Below, piece after piece: positions 1 through 5,269 of a stretch of 6,124 bases of DNA. Below the pieces are notes generated by a model. That model searched no databases and had not been told where the DNA came from. It saw only the letters and a program-made list of their open reading frames with translations. Each line of letters starts with the position of its first letter. Within the stretch, counting starts at the first letter, position 1. Made by a program: the position numbers and the translations under genes. Where the stretch lies: assembly GCA_018400055.1 (NCBI GenBank), contig JAGYNK010000108.1, positions 1 through 6,124 on the forward strand, given 5' to 3'. Origin of the DNA: Candidatus Moraniibacteriota bacterium. Its GTDB lineage: Bacteria; Patescibacteriota; Minisyncoccia; Moranbacterales; UBA9337.

Positions 1-177
1 ATAAATATATATTTAATAATAATATAAATATATTATAAAATATTTACTAACATTGGAATTTACAGCCGTAAGGCATTAAAGACAACAATACAGTTCTTTA
101 AAAATAAAATGAAATTTCAAGCAATGTCTTGAAATTTAAAAAGCCTAATAATTAATTAAAAATTAAAAAGCAAAAAT
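1..177. other. AT-rich non-coding leader upstream of pstS
   Basis: No coding sequence is supported here. The first 46 bases contain no G or C at all, a composition that could act as an UP-element or a bent or easily melted promoter region. I looked for paired Pho-box-type repeats and for a clean -35/-10 pair and found none that I would defend. The pstS promoter is probably in this stretch but I cannot place it. The only ordered structure is the inverted repeat at 112-137, listed separately. Confidence 0.6.
112..137. repeat. Inverted repeat in the pstS leader (10-bp arms, 6-base loop)
   Basis: AAATTTCAAG (112-121) is perfectly mirrored by CTTGAAATTT (128-137), separated by 6 bases. It ends 40 bases before the pstS ATG. 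It could be an RNA hairpin in the pstS leader or a dimeric-regulator operator. No T-run follows on the + strand. On the - strand the hairpin is followed by a T-rich stretch, so a weak terminator for a gene reading leftward is also possible. The symmetry is seen directly; the role is unknown. Confidence 0.5.
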
Positions 178-1149
178 ATGACAAAAAAAACCATTTTGTT
201 GCCAATGTTTATTGCAGCCGCATTGGTGTTGGTTCTGTCAGGCTGCGCGGAAAAAAAGGAAGCGGTAAATAATTCTCAAAATTTGCCTTCTTCCGAAACC
301 GAATCAAAAAAGGAAAGCAAAGTTTCAGGCGAGTTGGACATAAAAGGATCGGATACTCTTCTTCAGCTTGTTTCTTCAATGTCAGAAGCTTTTTCTGAAA
401 AAAATACCCAAGCCGAAGTAGCGGTTACCGGAGGAGGATCGGGAACAGGTATAGCGGCGCTTCTTAACGGGGAAATAAAAGTGGCTAATGCTTCCAGAGA
501 TGTCAAACAAAAAGAAATAGATAAAATTGCGGAAAAAGGAGGAAGCTTTAAAAAATTTATTGTTGCGCGAGACGGACTCTCTATTATTGTTAACAAAGAT
601 AATCCGGTAGATAAGCTTACCGTTGATCAAATTGGAAAAATTTATCGCGGAGAAATCAATAACTGGAAAGAAGTCGGAGGAGATAGCAATCAAATTAATT
701 TATATGGAAGACAAAGCACTTCCGGAACCTACGAATTTATGAAAGATGAGGTGCTTAAAGGTGACTACGCTTCCACCATGAGAAACATGGAAGGTAATCA
801 GGCCATAGTGGACGCTGTCAAAGAAGATTCTACCGGCATTGGATATGTGGGCATCGGCTACGCAGTTAATGCCGGAAGCGCTATAACAATTCTTGATGTA
901 GCGGCCGAAGGAAGTTCTACTTATTATTCTCCCACAAATGAATCTAATATCACCAGCGGAAAGTATCCGGTTTCCCGCCCGTTGTTTCAAATAATGGCGG
1001 ATTATCCGGAAAAAAACGGACTTATTCATAAATTTATGGAGTTTGAGATTAGTTCCGCGGGATTGGAGATAACCAAAGAAGCCGGTTTTTATCCTCCCAG
1101 CGTTCAGGATAAAGCTTCAAATGATAAGTTTTTTTCGGGAATAAAGTAG
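178..1149 (+). CDS. pstS: PstS, phosphate-binding lipoprotein of the Pst ABC transporter
   Basis: Extracytoplasmic substrate-binding protein that captures inorganic phosphate and hands it to the PstC/PstA channel. The 323-residue product begins with a lipoprotein signal peptide: Lys-3/4, a hydrophobic stretch at about 6-20, and the lipobox LSGC with Cys-23 as the lipidation site. A polar, Ser/Glu/Lys-rich linker (about 24-50) tethers the PBP-like domain. Typical PstS ligand-site segments are visible: GSDT (57-60), GGGSGTG (86-92), ASRD (106-109) and RQSTSGT (179-185, the conserved Arg...Ser-Gly-Thr phosphate loop). The start at 178 is chosen because it gives a complete signal peptide; no Shine-Dalgarno sequence precedes it. 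Being first in a pstSCAB-phoU order supports phosphate rather than another oxyanion. A hairpin downstream (1179-1201) may uncouple its level from the channel genes. Anchoring by a lipid fits a cell without a classical periplasm, but this is inference. Confidence 0.95.
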   Translation: MTKKTILLPMFIAAALVLVLSGCAEKKEAVNNSQNLPSSETESKKESKVSGELDIKGSDTLLQLVSSMSEAFSEKNTQAEVAVTGGGSGTGIAALLNGEIKVANASRDVKQKEIDKIAEKGGSFKKFIVARDGLSIIVNKDNPVDKLTVDQIGKIYRGEINNWKEVGGDSNQINLYGRQSTSGTYEFMKDEVLKGDYASTMRNMEGNQAIVDAVKEDSTGIGYVGIGYAVNAGSAITILDVAAEGSSTYYSPTNESNITSGKYPVSRPLFQIMADYPEKNGLIHKFMEFEISSAGLEITKEAGFYPPSVQDKASNDKFFSGIK

Positions 1150-1178
1150 TTTTATAGTTAAGTCAGCTAAAATAAACG

Positions 1179-1201
1179 GGCGCTGTTATAAACACAGCGC
1201 C
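1179..1201 (+). other. GC-rich hairpin in the pstS-pstC gap
   Basis: GGCGCTGT (1179-1186) pairs perfectly with ACAGCGCC (1194-1201) around a 7-base loop. It is one of the few GC-rich spots in an AT-rich gap. No continuous T-run follows, so it is not a convincing intrinsic terminator. A hairpin at this place could stabilise the 3' end of a pstS-only transcript or act as an attenuator, letting the binding protein be made in excess over the membrane components. Confidence 0.6.
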
Positions 1202-1231
1202 TTGACTGGCTTAATTCTTATGTTTTATATT
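1202..1231 (+). promoter_or_regulatory. Candidate internal promoter for pstCAB-phoU
   Basis: TTGACT (1202-1207) and TATATT (1226-1231) are separated by 18 bases, a good match to a housekeeping sigma-factor promoter. Transcription would start near 1238, about ten bases before the pstC ATG, giving a very short leader. The -35 box directly abuts the hairpin at 1179-1201. The region is AT-rich, so a chance -10 match is possible. Confidence 0.45.
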
Positions 1232-1248
1232 TTTCTGTAATAATAAAA

Positions 1249-2157
1249 ATGCGATATAAAATGCGTAAAATGAATTGGCAAAAAACAAGGGAGAATTTGA
1301 TTAAAATTTTTTTTGAATTTAGCGGGATCATTTCCATAGCGGTATTGGCCGGAATTTTTATTTTCTTAGCCTTTACCGGCATGCAGGCCTTCAAAGAAAT
1401 TTCTTTCGCCCAATTTTTTTTGGAAAAGGAATGGAATCCCACTTCTTACGGTAATCCGCAGTGGGGGATTTTAGCCATGCTCGCAGGCACAGCTTATATT
1501 TCTTTGGGTGCCCTGATAATTGCTGTTCCCGTAGGTATAGCCACCGCAATTTATCTGGCGGAAATTGCTTCTCCGTTTATGCGTGAAACGCTTAAACCGA
1601 TTATTGAAATGATTGCTGCTATTCCTTCGGTGGTATTGGGTCTCTTTGGTCTTATATTTTTAGCTCCGATTGTCTCAGCCCTTTTTAATATTAATTCGGG
1701 TCTGAATGCTCTTTCCACTTCCATTTTGGTGGCGATCATGACATTGCCAACCATCGTGAGTATTTCCGAAGATATTATAAGAGAAGTGCCAAGGGAATAT
1801 AAAGAAGCGGCTTTTGCCATGGGGGCGACTCGTTGGGAAGTCATAAAAAAAGTTGTTATTCCGGTCAGCTCCTCGGGAATTTTTGCCTCTGTAATGTTGG
1901 GATTGGGCAGGGCTATCGGAGAAACAATGCTTGTTTTAATGGTTGCGGGAAATGCCCGGGCTTTTCCCGGATCCTTTCTGGATCCGGTTAGACCTCTCAC
2001 AGCCAATATCGCCATTGAAATAAAAGAGGTAGTGTCCGGCGATCTTCATTATCAAGCTTTATTTGCCACCGGTTTGATTCTCTTTGCTATTACTTTTGTC
2101 ATAAATCTGGCCAGTGACATTATCATTCATAAGCAATTAAAAAAATTAAAACCATGA
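1249..2157 (+). CDS. pstC: PstC, phosphate ABC transporter permease
   Basis: One of the two membrane subunits that form the phosphate translocation path with PstA, driven by PstB. The 302-residue protein has a cytoplasmic N-terminus, a first membrane helix at about 24-45, and then a BPD_transp_1-type core. Further hydrophobic segments lie at about 74-103, 118-142, 155-175, 207-234 and 270-290. The ABC-coupling EAA loop is clear at 186-205 (EAAFAMGATRW...IP), the site expected to dock on PstB. The IPSVVLGLFG segment (125-134) is typical of PstC/PstA. No ribosome binding site precedes 1249; ATGs at 1261 and 1270 are alternative starts that would only trim the N-terminal tail. The gene ends in TGA inside the ATGA that starts pstA, indicating translational coupling. 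Assignment as PstC rather than PstA rests on order and on the MQAF-type extracellular segment after helix 1. Confidence 0.94.
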   Translation: MRYKMRKMNWQKTRENLIKIFFEFSGIISIAVLAGIFIFLAFTGMQAFKEISFAQFFLEKEWNPTSYGNPQWGILAMLAGTAYISLGALIIAVPVGIATAIYLAEIASPFMRETLKPIIEMIAAIPSVVLGLFGLIFLAPIVSALFNINSGLNALSTSILVAIMTLPTIVSISEDIIREVPREYKEAAFAMGATRWEVIKKVVIPVSSSGIFASVMLGLGRAIGETMLVLMVAGNARAFPGSFLDPVRPLTANIAIEIKEVVSGDLHYQALFATGLILFAITFVINLASDIIIHKQLKKLKP

Positions 2158-3011
2158 AGAACGGGCGTTTAGCAAGAGAAAAAATAATTTTTACCCTTAT
2201 TAAAATAGCGGCGTTTTTTTCAGCAGCAATACTTATTCTTATTGTTTTCTATGTTTTTATAAAAGGCATAAGCGTGGTAGATTTTAAATTTATTTTTGAA
2301 GAAGTTCAACAAAGAGATATAACCAAGGGAGGCATATGGCAGGCGATTGTCGGCACGGTCTATTTGGGTTTGGGAATTTTTGCGGTAACCATACCGATAG
2401 GAATTTCAGCGGCCATTTTTCTTAACGAATATGCTCCCGACACAAAACTATCCCGAGTTATCAGAATATCCATAAGAAATTTAGCCGGTGTTCCTTCTAT
2501 AATTTACGGCCTTTTCGGTTTAGCTGTTTTTGTCCATTTTTTAAATTTTAAAACTTCTCTCTTATCGGCTGTGCTTACTTTGTCTTCTATGACTTTGCCA
2601 TGGATAATCACCGCCTCGGAAGAATCTTTAAAAGCGGTTCCTTTTGATTTTCGGGAAGCGTCCTTGGCTATGGGCGCGACCAAATGGCAAACCATCAAAA
2701 AAATTGTTATCCCTCAAGCTTTACCCGGAATGATTACCGGTTCCATTCTCGGCTTAAGTCGCGCCTTGGGTGAAACCGCACCCATTATTGTTGTCGGAGC
2801 AACTTTTTATTGTCGCGGATTGCCCGATTCACCATTTGATAAATTTATGGCTTTGCCGTATCACCTTTTTATATTGGCGACCCAACATGTTCATATTCAA
2901 GCTCGTCAATATGCTTTGGGTACAGCAGTGGTCCTTATAGCGGTTATCTTTATAATGAGCATAACGGCTATTTTAATTCGCTATCATTACCGAAAAAAGA
3001 AATATGCCTAA
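2154..3011 (+). CDS. pstA: PstA, phosphate ABC transporter permease
   Basis: Second channel subunit of the phosphate importer, partner of PstC. The 285-residue protein has a first membrane helix at about 12-37, a conserved GGIWQAIVGTVYL segment (59-71) leading into helix 2, and RNLAGVPSIIYGLFG (108-122), a characteristic PstA stretch. The EAA coupling loop is at 168-187 and reads EAS at its head, followed by LAMGATKW and ending IP. The ALGETAPII segment, near residue 205-213, is another PstA hallmark. The C-terminus is strongly basic. The start codon overlaps the pstC stop by 4 bases and the 3' end overlaps pstB by 8 bases, so translation of the three genes is probably coupled; there is no Shine-Dalgarno sequence of its own. 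Confidence 0.94.
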   Translation: MKNGRLAREKIIFTLIKIAAFFSAAILILIVFYVFIKGISVVDFKFIFEEVQQRDITKGGIWQAIVGTVYLGLGIFAVTIPIGISAAIFLNEYAPDTKLSRVIRISIRNLAGVPSIIYGLFGLAVFVHFLNFKTSLLSAVLTLSSMTLPWIITASEESLKAVPFDFREASLAMGATKWQTIKKIVIPQALPGMITGSILGLSRALGETAPIIVVGATFYCRGLPDSPFDKFMALPYHLFILATQHVHIQARQYALGTAVVLIAVIFIMSITAILIRYHYRKKKYA

Positions 3012-3762
3012 AAATATAATAAAAGTTGAAAATTTAAATTTGTGGTTTAAGAACAAAAAAATACTCAAGGATATGAGTATGGAAATAGCGGAGCACGAGA
3101 TTACTTCCATTATTGGCCCTTCAGGTTGCGGTAAATCCACTTTTATTCGCACTCTGAATCGCATGAATGATTTAATTCCTACTTGCCGCATTACGGGGAA
3201 TATTTTTTATGAAAACAAAAACATATTCAGCCCCGGAATTGACGTTACCAATCTTCGCCGAAGAGTCGGGCAAGTTTTTCAAAAGCCCAATCCTTTTCCC
3301 AAATCAATCTTTGAAAATGTGGCTTTCGGCCCCCGTCTTTACGGAGAGAAAAATAAAAATAAATTAAACAGTCTTGTAAAAAAATATCTGGAGAGAGTGG
3401 GACTGTGGGAGGAAGTAAAAGAGAATCTTAACCGAAACGCTCTTTCTTTGTCGGGCGGACAACAACAAAGACTTTGCATTGCCCGTGTTTTAGCGGCGGA
3501 ACCCAAGGTAATGCTTATGGACGAGCCTTGTTCCGCGCTGGATCCTATTTCCACGGCTAAAATTGAAGACCTGATGCAAAAAATCAAGAATGATGTTACC
3601 ATAGTGATAGTTACTCATAATATGCAACAAGCAGCGCGCGTATCGCAATTTACAGGTTTTTTCCTGATGGGCGAGCTTATTGAATATGGAAAGACCAATG
3701 ATATTTTTACCAAGCCCCGTTGTAAAAAAACGGAAGACTACATCACCGGAAGATTCGGTTAA
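3004..3762 (+). CDS. pstB: PstB, phosphate transporter ATP-binding protein
   Basis: Cytoplasmic ATPase subunit that powers phosphate import through PstC/PstA. All ABC motifs are intact in 252 residues, the normal PstB length: Walker A GPSGCGKST (38-46), Q-loop Gln-93 in the PstB-specific VFQKPNPFP (91-99), signature LSGGQQQR (149-156), Walker B VMLMDEP with catalytic Glu-174, D-loop SALD (177-180) and switch His-205. The IRTLNRMNDL segment (48-57) and the signature RLCIAR are also typical of PstB rather than of other importers. The start lies within the last codons of pstA. phoU follows 21 bases after the stop, so it is most likely in the same transcript. Confidence 0.97.
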   Translation: MPKNIIKVENLNLWFKNKKILKDMSMEIAEHEITSIIGPSGCGKSTFIRTLNRMNDLIPTCRITGNIFYENKNIFSPGIDVTNLRRRVGQVFQKPNPFPKSIFENVAFGPRLYGEKNKNKLNSLVKKYLERVGLWEEVKENLNRNALSLSGGQQQRLCIARVLAAEPKVMLMDEPCSALDPISTAKIEDLMQKIKNDVTIVIVTHNMQQAARVSQFTGFFLMGELIEYGKTNDIFTKPRCKKTEDYITGRFG

Positions 3763-3783
3763 TTATTAAATAAAATAAAACAT

Positions 3784-4458
3784 ATGAAAAAATCCAGACT
3801 GGTTTTTCAAAAAGAGCTTAAAAAATTAAGACAAGATACTTTTGAGATGATCGCACTATCCAAAGAGATGATAGAAAAATCTACCTCCTCTTTTGTTTGC
3901 TTTAACGAAACCAAAGCCCGAGAGGTAACAGAAATGGATGACGCCGTGGATAAACTTGATAAAAAAATTGAGCACCGAGGGATTGAAATTTTAGCCACCC
4001 AACAGCCCATGGCTAAAGATTTAAGACTTATATCCGGAATTTTAAAAATTATTACCGATGTTGAAAGGTTGGGCGACTACTCGGTTGACAACGCCAATTT
4101 AACGGAAAAATTGTCCGAAAAGCCGTCGGATGAATTTACGCAACACATTCTTAATATGAAGAAAACCAGCATTATTATGTTAGATAAATGTCTGCTTATT
4201 TTAAAAAACGGCCGCTCAAAAGAACTGAGTGAAATAATTTCAATGGATGACAAAGTAGACGAAGAATACTATAAAATTCAGGATACTACCGTAAAATATT
4301 TAAAAGATCCGAAAAAGAACAAAAGAGACCACGAGTCCATGATCGCCTTAATGGCGGCTAGAAATTTAGAAAGAATAGCTGATCATATATCCAATATATG
4401 CAGGAGAAGTTACTATATTTTAGAGGGAGAGCATATTGGTAAAAATCAAACTTTTTAA
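3784..4458 (+). CDS. phoU: PhoU, phosphate-system regulatory protein
   Basis: Cytoplasmic regulator that, in studied bacteria, connects the Pst transporter to PhoR signalling and restrains phosphate uptake. The 224-residue product shows the PhoU fold as two homologous three-helix halves. First half: MDDAVDKLDKKIE (51-63), then QQPMAKDLR (73-81) and ERLGDY (94-99). Second half: MDDKVDEEY (154-162) and ERIADH (196-201). The acidic (E/D)xxxD patterns are the metal-binding signatures of the family. It lies 21 bases after pstB, completing the canonical order pstS-C-A-B-phoU. No PhoB/PhoR pair is in the window. The start has no Shine-Dalgarno sequence. I see no hairpin terminator after the stop, so the operon's 3' end is undefined. 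Confidence 0.94.
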   Translation: MKKSRLVFQKELKKLRQDTFEMIALSKEMIEKSTSSFVCFNETKAREVTEMDDAVDKLDKKIEHRGIEILATQQPMAKDLRLISGILKIITDVERLGDYSVDNANLTEKLSEKPSDEFTQHILNMKKTSIIMLDKCLLILKNGRSKELSEIISMDDKVDEEYYKIQDTTVKYLKDPKKNKRDHESMIALMAARNLERIADHISNICRRSYYILEGEHIGKNQTF

Positions 4459-4502
4459 TTCATTTAATACTTTTTACTCTTTATTTAAGCCAATTTTAGC
4501 TA

Positions 4503-4531
4503 TTGACTTTTTTGGCGGTTTGGTGTATACT
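4503..4531 (+). promoter_or_regulatory. Strong sigma-70-type promoter for the Gly/Tyr-rich gene
   Basis: TTGACT (4503-4508) and TATACT (4526-4531) are spaced by exactly 17 bases, each one mismatch from consensus. The predicted start of transcription is near 4538, giving a leader of about 76 bases that contains a hairpin (4585-4601) and a strong ribosome binding site. It is the best promoter in the window and marks the Gly/Tyr-rich gene as a unit separate from the pst operon. Confidence 0.75.
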
Positions 4532-4584
4532 GGCTTGAAGTACCTGAAAAATAGAATATAGAATATTGTTTATAAATTTTTTCT

Positions 4585-4601
4585 CCGGATGATAAATCCG
4601 G
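4585..4601 (+). other. Leader hairpin just upstream of the ribosome binding site
   Basis: CCGGAT (4585-4590) pairs perfectly with ATCCGG (4596-4601) around GATAA. The stem ends two bases before the Shine-Dalgarno sequence. The overlapping TTCTCC (4581-4586) could instead pair, with one G-U, with GGAGGA (4605-4610), which would hide the ribosome binding site. The two foldings exclude each other because they share 4585-4586. Whether either has a regulatory role is unknown. Confidence 0.45.
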
Positions 4602-4602
4602 G

Positions 4603-4609
4603 AAGGAGG
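4603..4609 (+). promoter_or_regulatory. Strong Shine-Dalgarno sequence deciding the start at 4615
   Basis: AAGGAGG lies 5 bases before the ATG at 4615 and only 2 before the GTG at 4612, so the ATG is the better start. It is the only textbook ribosome binding site in the window; the pst genes and tsaE have none. Confidence 0.85.
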
Positions 4610-4614
4610 AAGTG

Positions 4615-5055
4615 ATGAAGAAGATAGTAAGTATTTTTTTGGGCATGGTAGTGCTAACGGCACTATCCGCCCCCGCTTTTGCTGGAAGGTGTGGGCATCA
4701 TGGTTATTATGGGCATCGCGGCGGATATTACGGCGGTTATGGAAATAACTGCGGATGCTACCGTGGCGGAGGGTATTACTACGGCGGTTATGGGTATAGC
4801 CACCGGTACTATGGCGGCGGATTCAGCCGTAGCTTTGATCGGACACTAGGTGCCACTCTCGGAGTGGCGGCTGGAGCGGTGGTTATAGGAACCACTGCCG
4901 TAATACTAGAAAATATTTTCCAGCCACGATCACAACAAGTGGTTGTGCCATGTCAGCAGCAGTCCCCTCCGGGATACTGGACAACAACGCCTGGTCAGTG
5001 GGTTCGTGGGGTATGGGTCCCAGCCCATAAGGTATGGGTTCCCGCAAACCCATAA
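4615..5055 (+). CDS. Secreted Gly/Tyr-rich small protein, function unknown
   Basis: I do not recognise a named family. The 146-residue product starts with a clear Sec signal peptide (Lys-2/3, hydrophobic 4-18, likely cleavage after Ala-Phe-Ala at 21-23), so it is exported. The mature protein has three parts: a Gly/Tyr/His-rich segment (24-70) with repeated YGGYG and four of its residues' neighbours His or Cys; a hydrophobic, glycine-zipper-like segment (79-98, Gly at 79, 83, 87 and 92) that could insert in a membrane or oligomerise; and a Gln/Pro-rich tail ending in tryptophan repeats (PPGYW, PGQW, GVWVPAHKVWVPANP) resembling the C-termini of exported 'YXWGXW-like' hypothetical proteins. Cysteines are at 26, 46, 48 and 113. 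The gene has its own promoter, ribosome binding site and terminator, and is visibly richer in GC than the pst genes, partly from glycine codons. It may be a surface protein; any link to phosphate is only by position. Confidence 0.8.
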   Translation: MKKIVSIFLGMVVLTALSAPAFAGRCGHHGYYGHRGGYYGGYGNNCGCYRGGGYYYGGYGYSHRYYGGGFSRSFDRTLGATLGVAAGAVVIGTTAVILENIFQPRSQQVVVPCQQQSPPGYWTTTPGQWVRGVWVPAHKVWVPANP

Positions 5056-5067
5056 AAAAGTACTTTA

Positions 5068-5108
5068 GCGGGAGGAGATTGAATTTAAATCTTCCTCCCG
5101 CATTTTTT
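5068..5108 (+). terminator. Intrinsic terminator of the Gly/Tyr-rich gene
   Basis: GCGGGAGGA (5068-5076) pairs with TCCTCCCGC (5093-5101). The stem continues through GATT/AATC across one bulged T at 5092, and a run of six T (5103-5108) follows. It begins 13 bases after the stop codon at 5055, as expected of a Rho-independent terminator. Confidence 0.9.
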
Positions 5109-5169
5109 ATAAATAACAGGCCAATTAATCTCGGTCTTTTTTTATTTCCCAATTTTCAAATTTCATTCC

Positions 5170-5198
5170 GTAGAGACGAGGCATTGCCTCGTCTCTAC
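5170..5198. repeat. 29-bp perfect palindrome, copy 1 (intergenic REP-like element)
   Basis: The left arm GTAGAGACGAGGCA is followed by one T and then its exact reverse complement. This copy is intergenic, between the terminator of the Gly/Tyr-rich gene and tsaE. The same 29 bases recur without change at 5714-5742 and 6042-6070. As single-stranded DNA or RNA it would fold into a hairpin with up to 14 pairs. It has no adjoining T-run, so it is not a standard terminator. Its company with a RAYT gene suggests a REP-type element. Confidence 0.85.
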
Positions 5199-5228
5199 AG
5201 AGAAATCATAAAATTATCCAGATGAAAA

Positions 5229-5245
5229 CATTGCCTCGTCTCTAC
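5229..5245. repeat. Half copy of the 29-bp palindrome
   Basis: These 17 bases (CATTGCCTCGTCTCTAC) equal the last 17 bases of the full element; the left arm is absent. It lies 30 bases after copy 1, in the same orientation of the asymmetric centre, and ends 9 bases before the extended -10 element of tsaE. It may be the remnant of a second element forming a doublet with copy 1. Confidence 0.8.
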
Positions 5246-5254
5246 GAATGTTTG

Positions 5255-5263
5255 TGCTATACT
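5255..5263 (+). promoter_or_regulatory. tsaE: Extended -10 promoter of a leaderless tsaE transcript
   Basis: TG-C-TATACT (TG at 5255-5256, hexamer 5258-5263) is a good extended -10 box. No -35 at 16-18 bases is convincing; TTGCCT at 5231, inside the half palindrome, is 21 bases away. Transcription should start about 6-7 bases after the hexamer, which coincides with the ATG at 5270, so the mRNA would have essentially no leader. Confidence 0.6.
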
Positions 5264-5269
5264 ATAAAT

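Noticed and set aside
43..63. Pho box from the two TTTAC words before pstS
   Set aside because: The 16-base periodicity and sequence fit neither the enterobacterial nor the Bacillus Pho-box pattern, and the stretch is too AT-rich for two five-base words to be significant.
1179..1201. Intrinsic terminator after pstS
   Set aside because: The stem is good but no T-run follows; it is kept as a hairpin of unknown role.
2155..2157. UGA recoding as in some Patescibacteria lineages
   Set aside because: The TGA ending pstC overlaps the pstA start in a normal coupled junction and reading on gives only a short tail to a TAG, so the standard code fits.
4612..4614. GTG at 4612 as start of the Gly/Tyr-rich gene
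   Set aside because: It is only 2 bases from the Shine-Dalgarno sequence; the ATG at 4615 has a proper 5-base spacing.
4883..5152. An 89-codon minus-strand frame opposite the Gly/Tyr-rich gene
   Set aside because: It is antisense to a gene with a signal peptide, ribosome binding site and terminator, and shows no features of its own.
5034..5225. A 63-codon + strand reading frame after the Gly/Tyr-rich gene
   Set aside because: It overlaps the end of that gene, runs through the terminator hairpin and into palindrome copy 1, and has no ribosome binding site or recognisable protein features.
5222..5269. A longer TsaE starting at ATG 5222
   Set aside because: The extra codons are the half palindrome and promoter sequence, do not resemble TsaE N-termini, and precede the likely transcription start.
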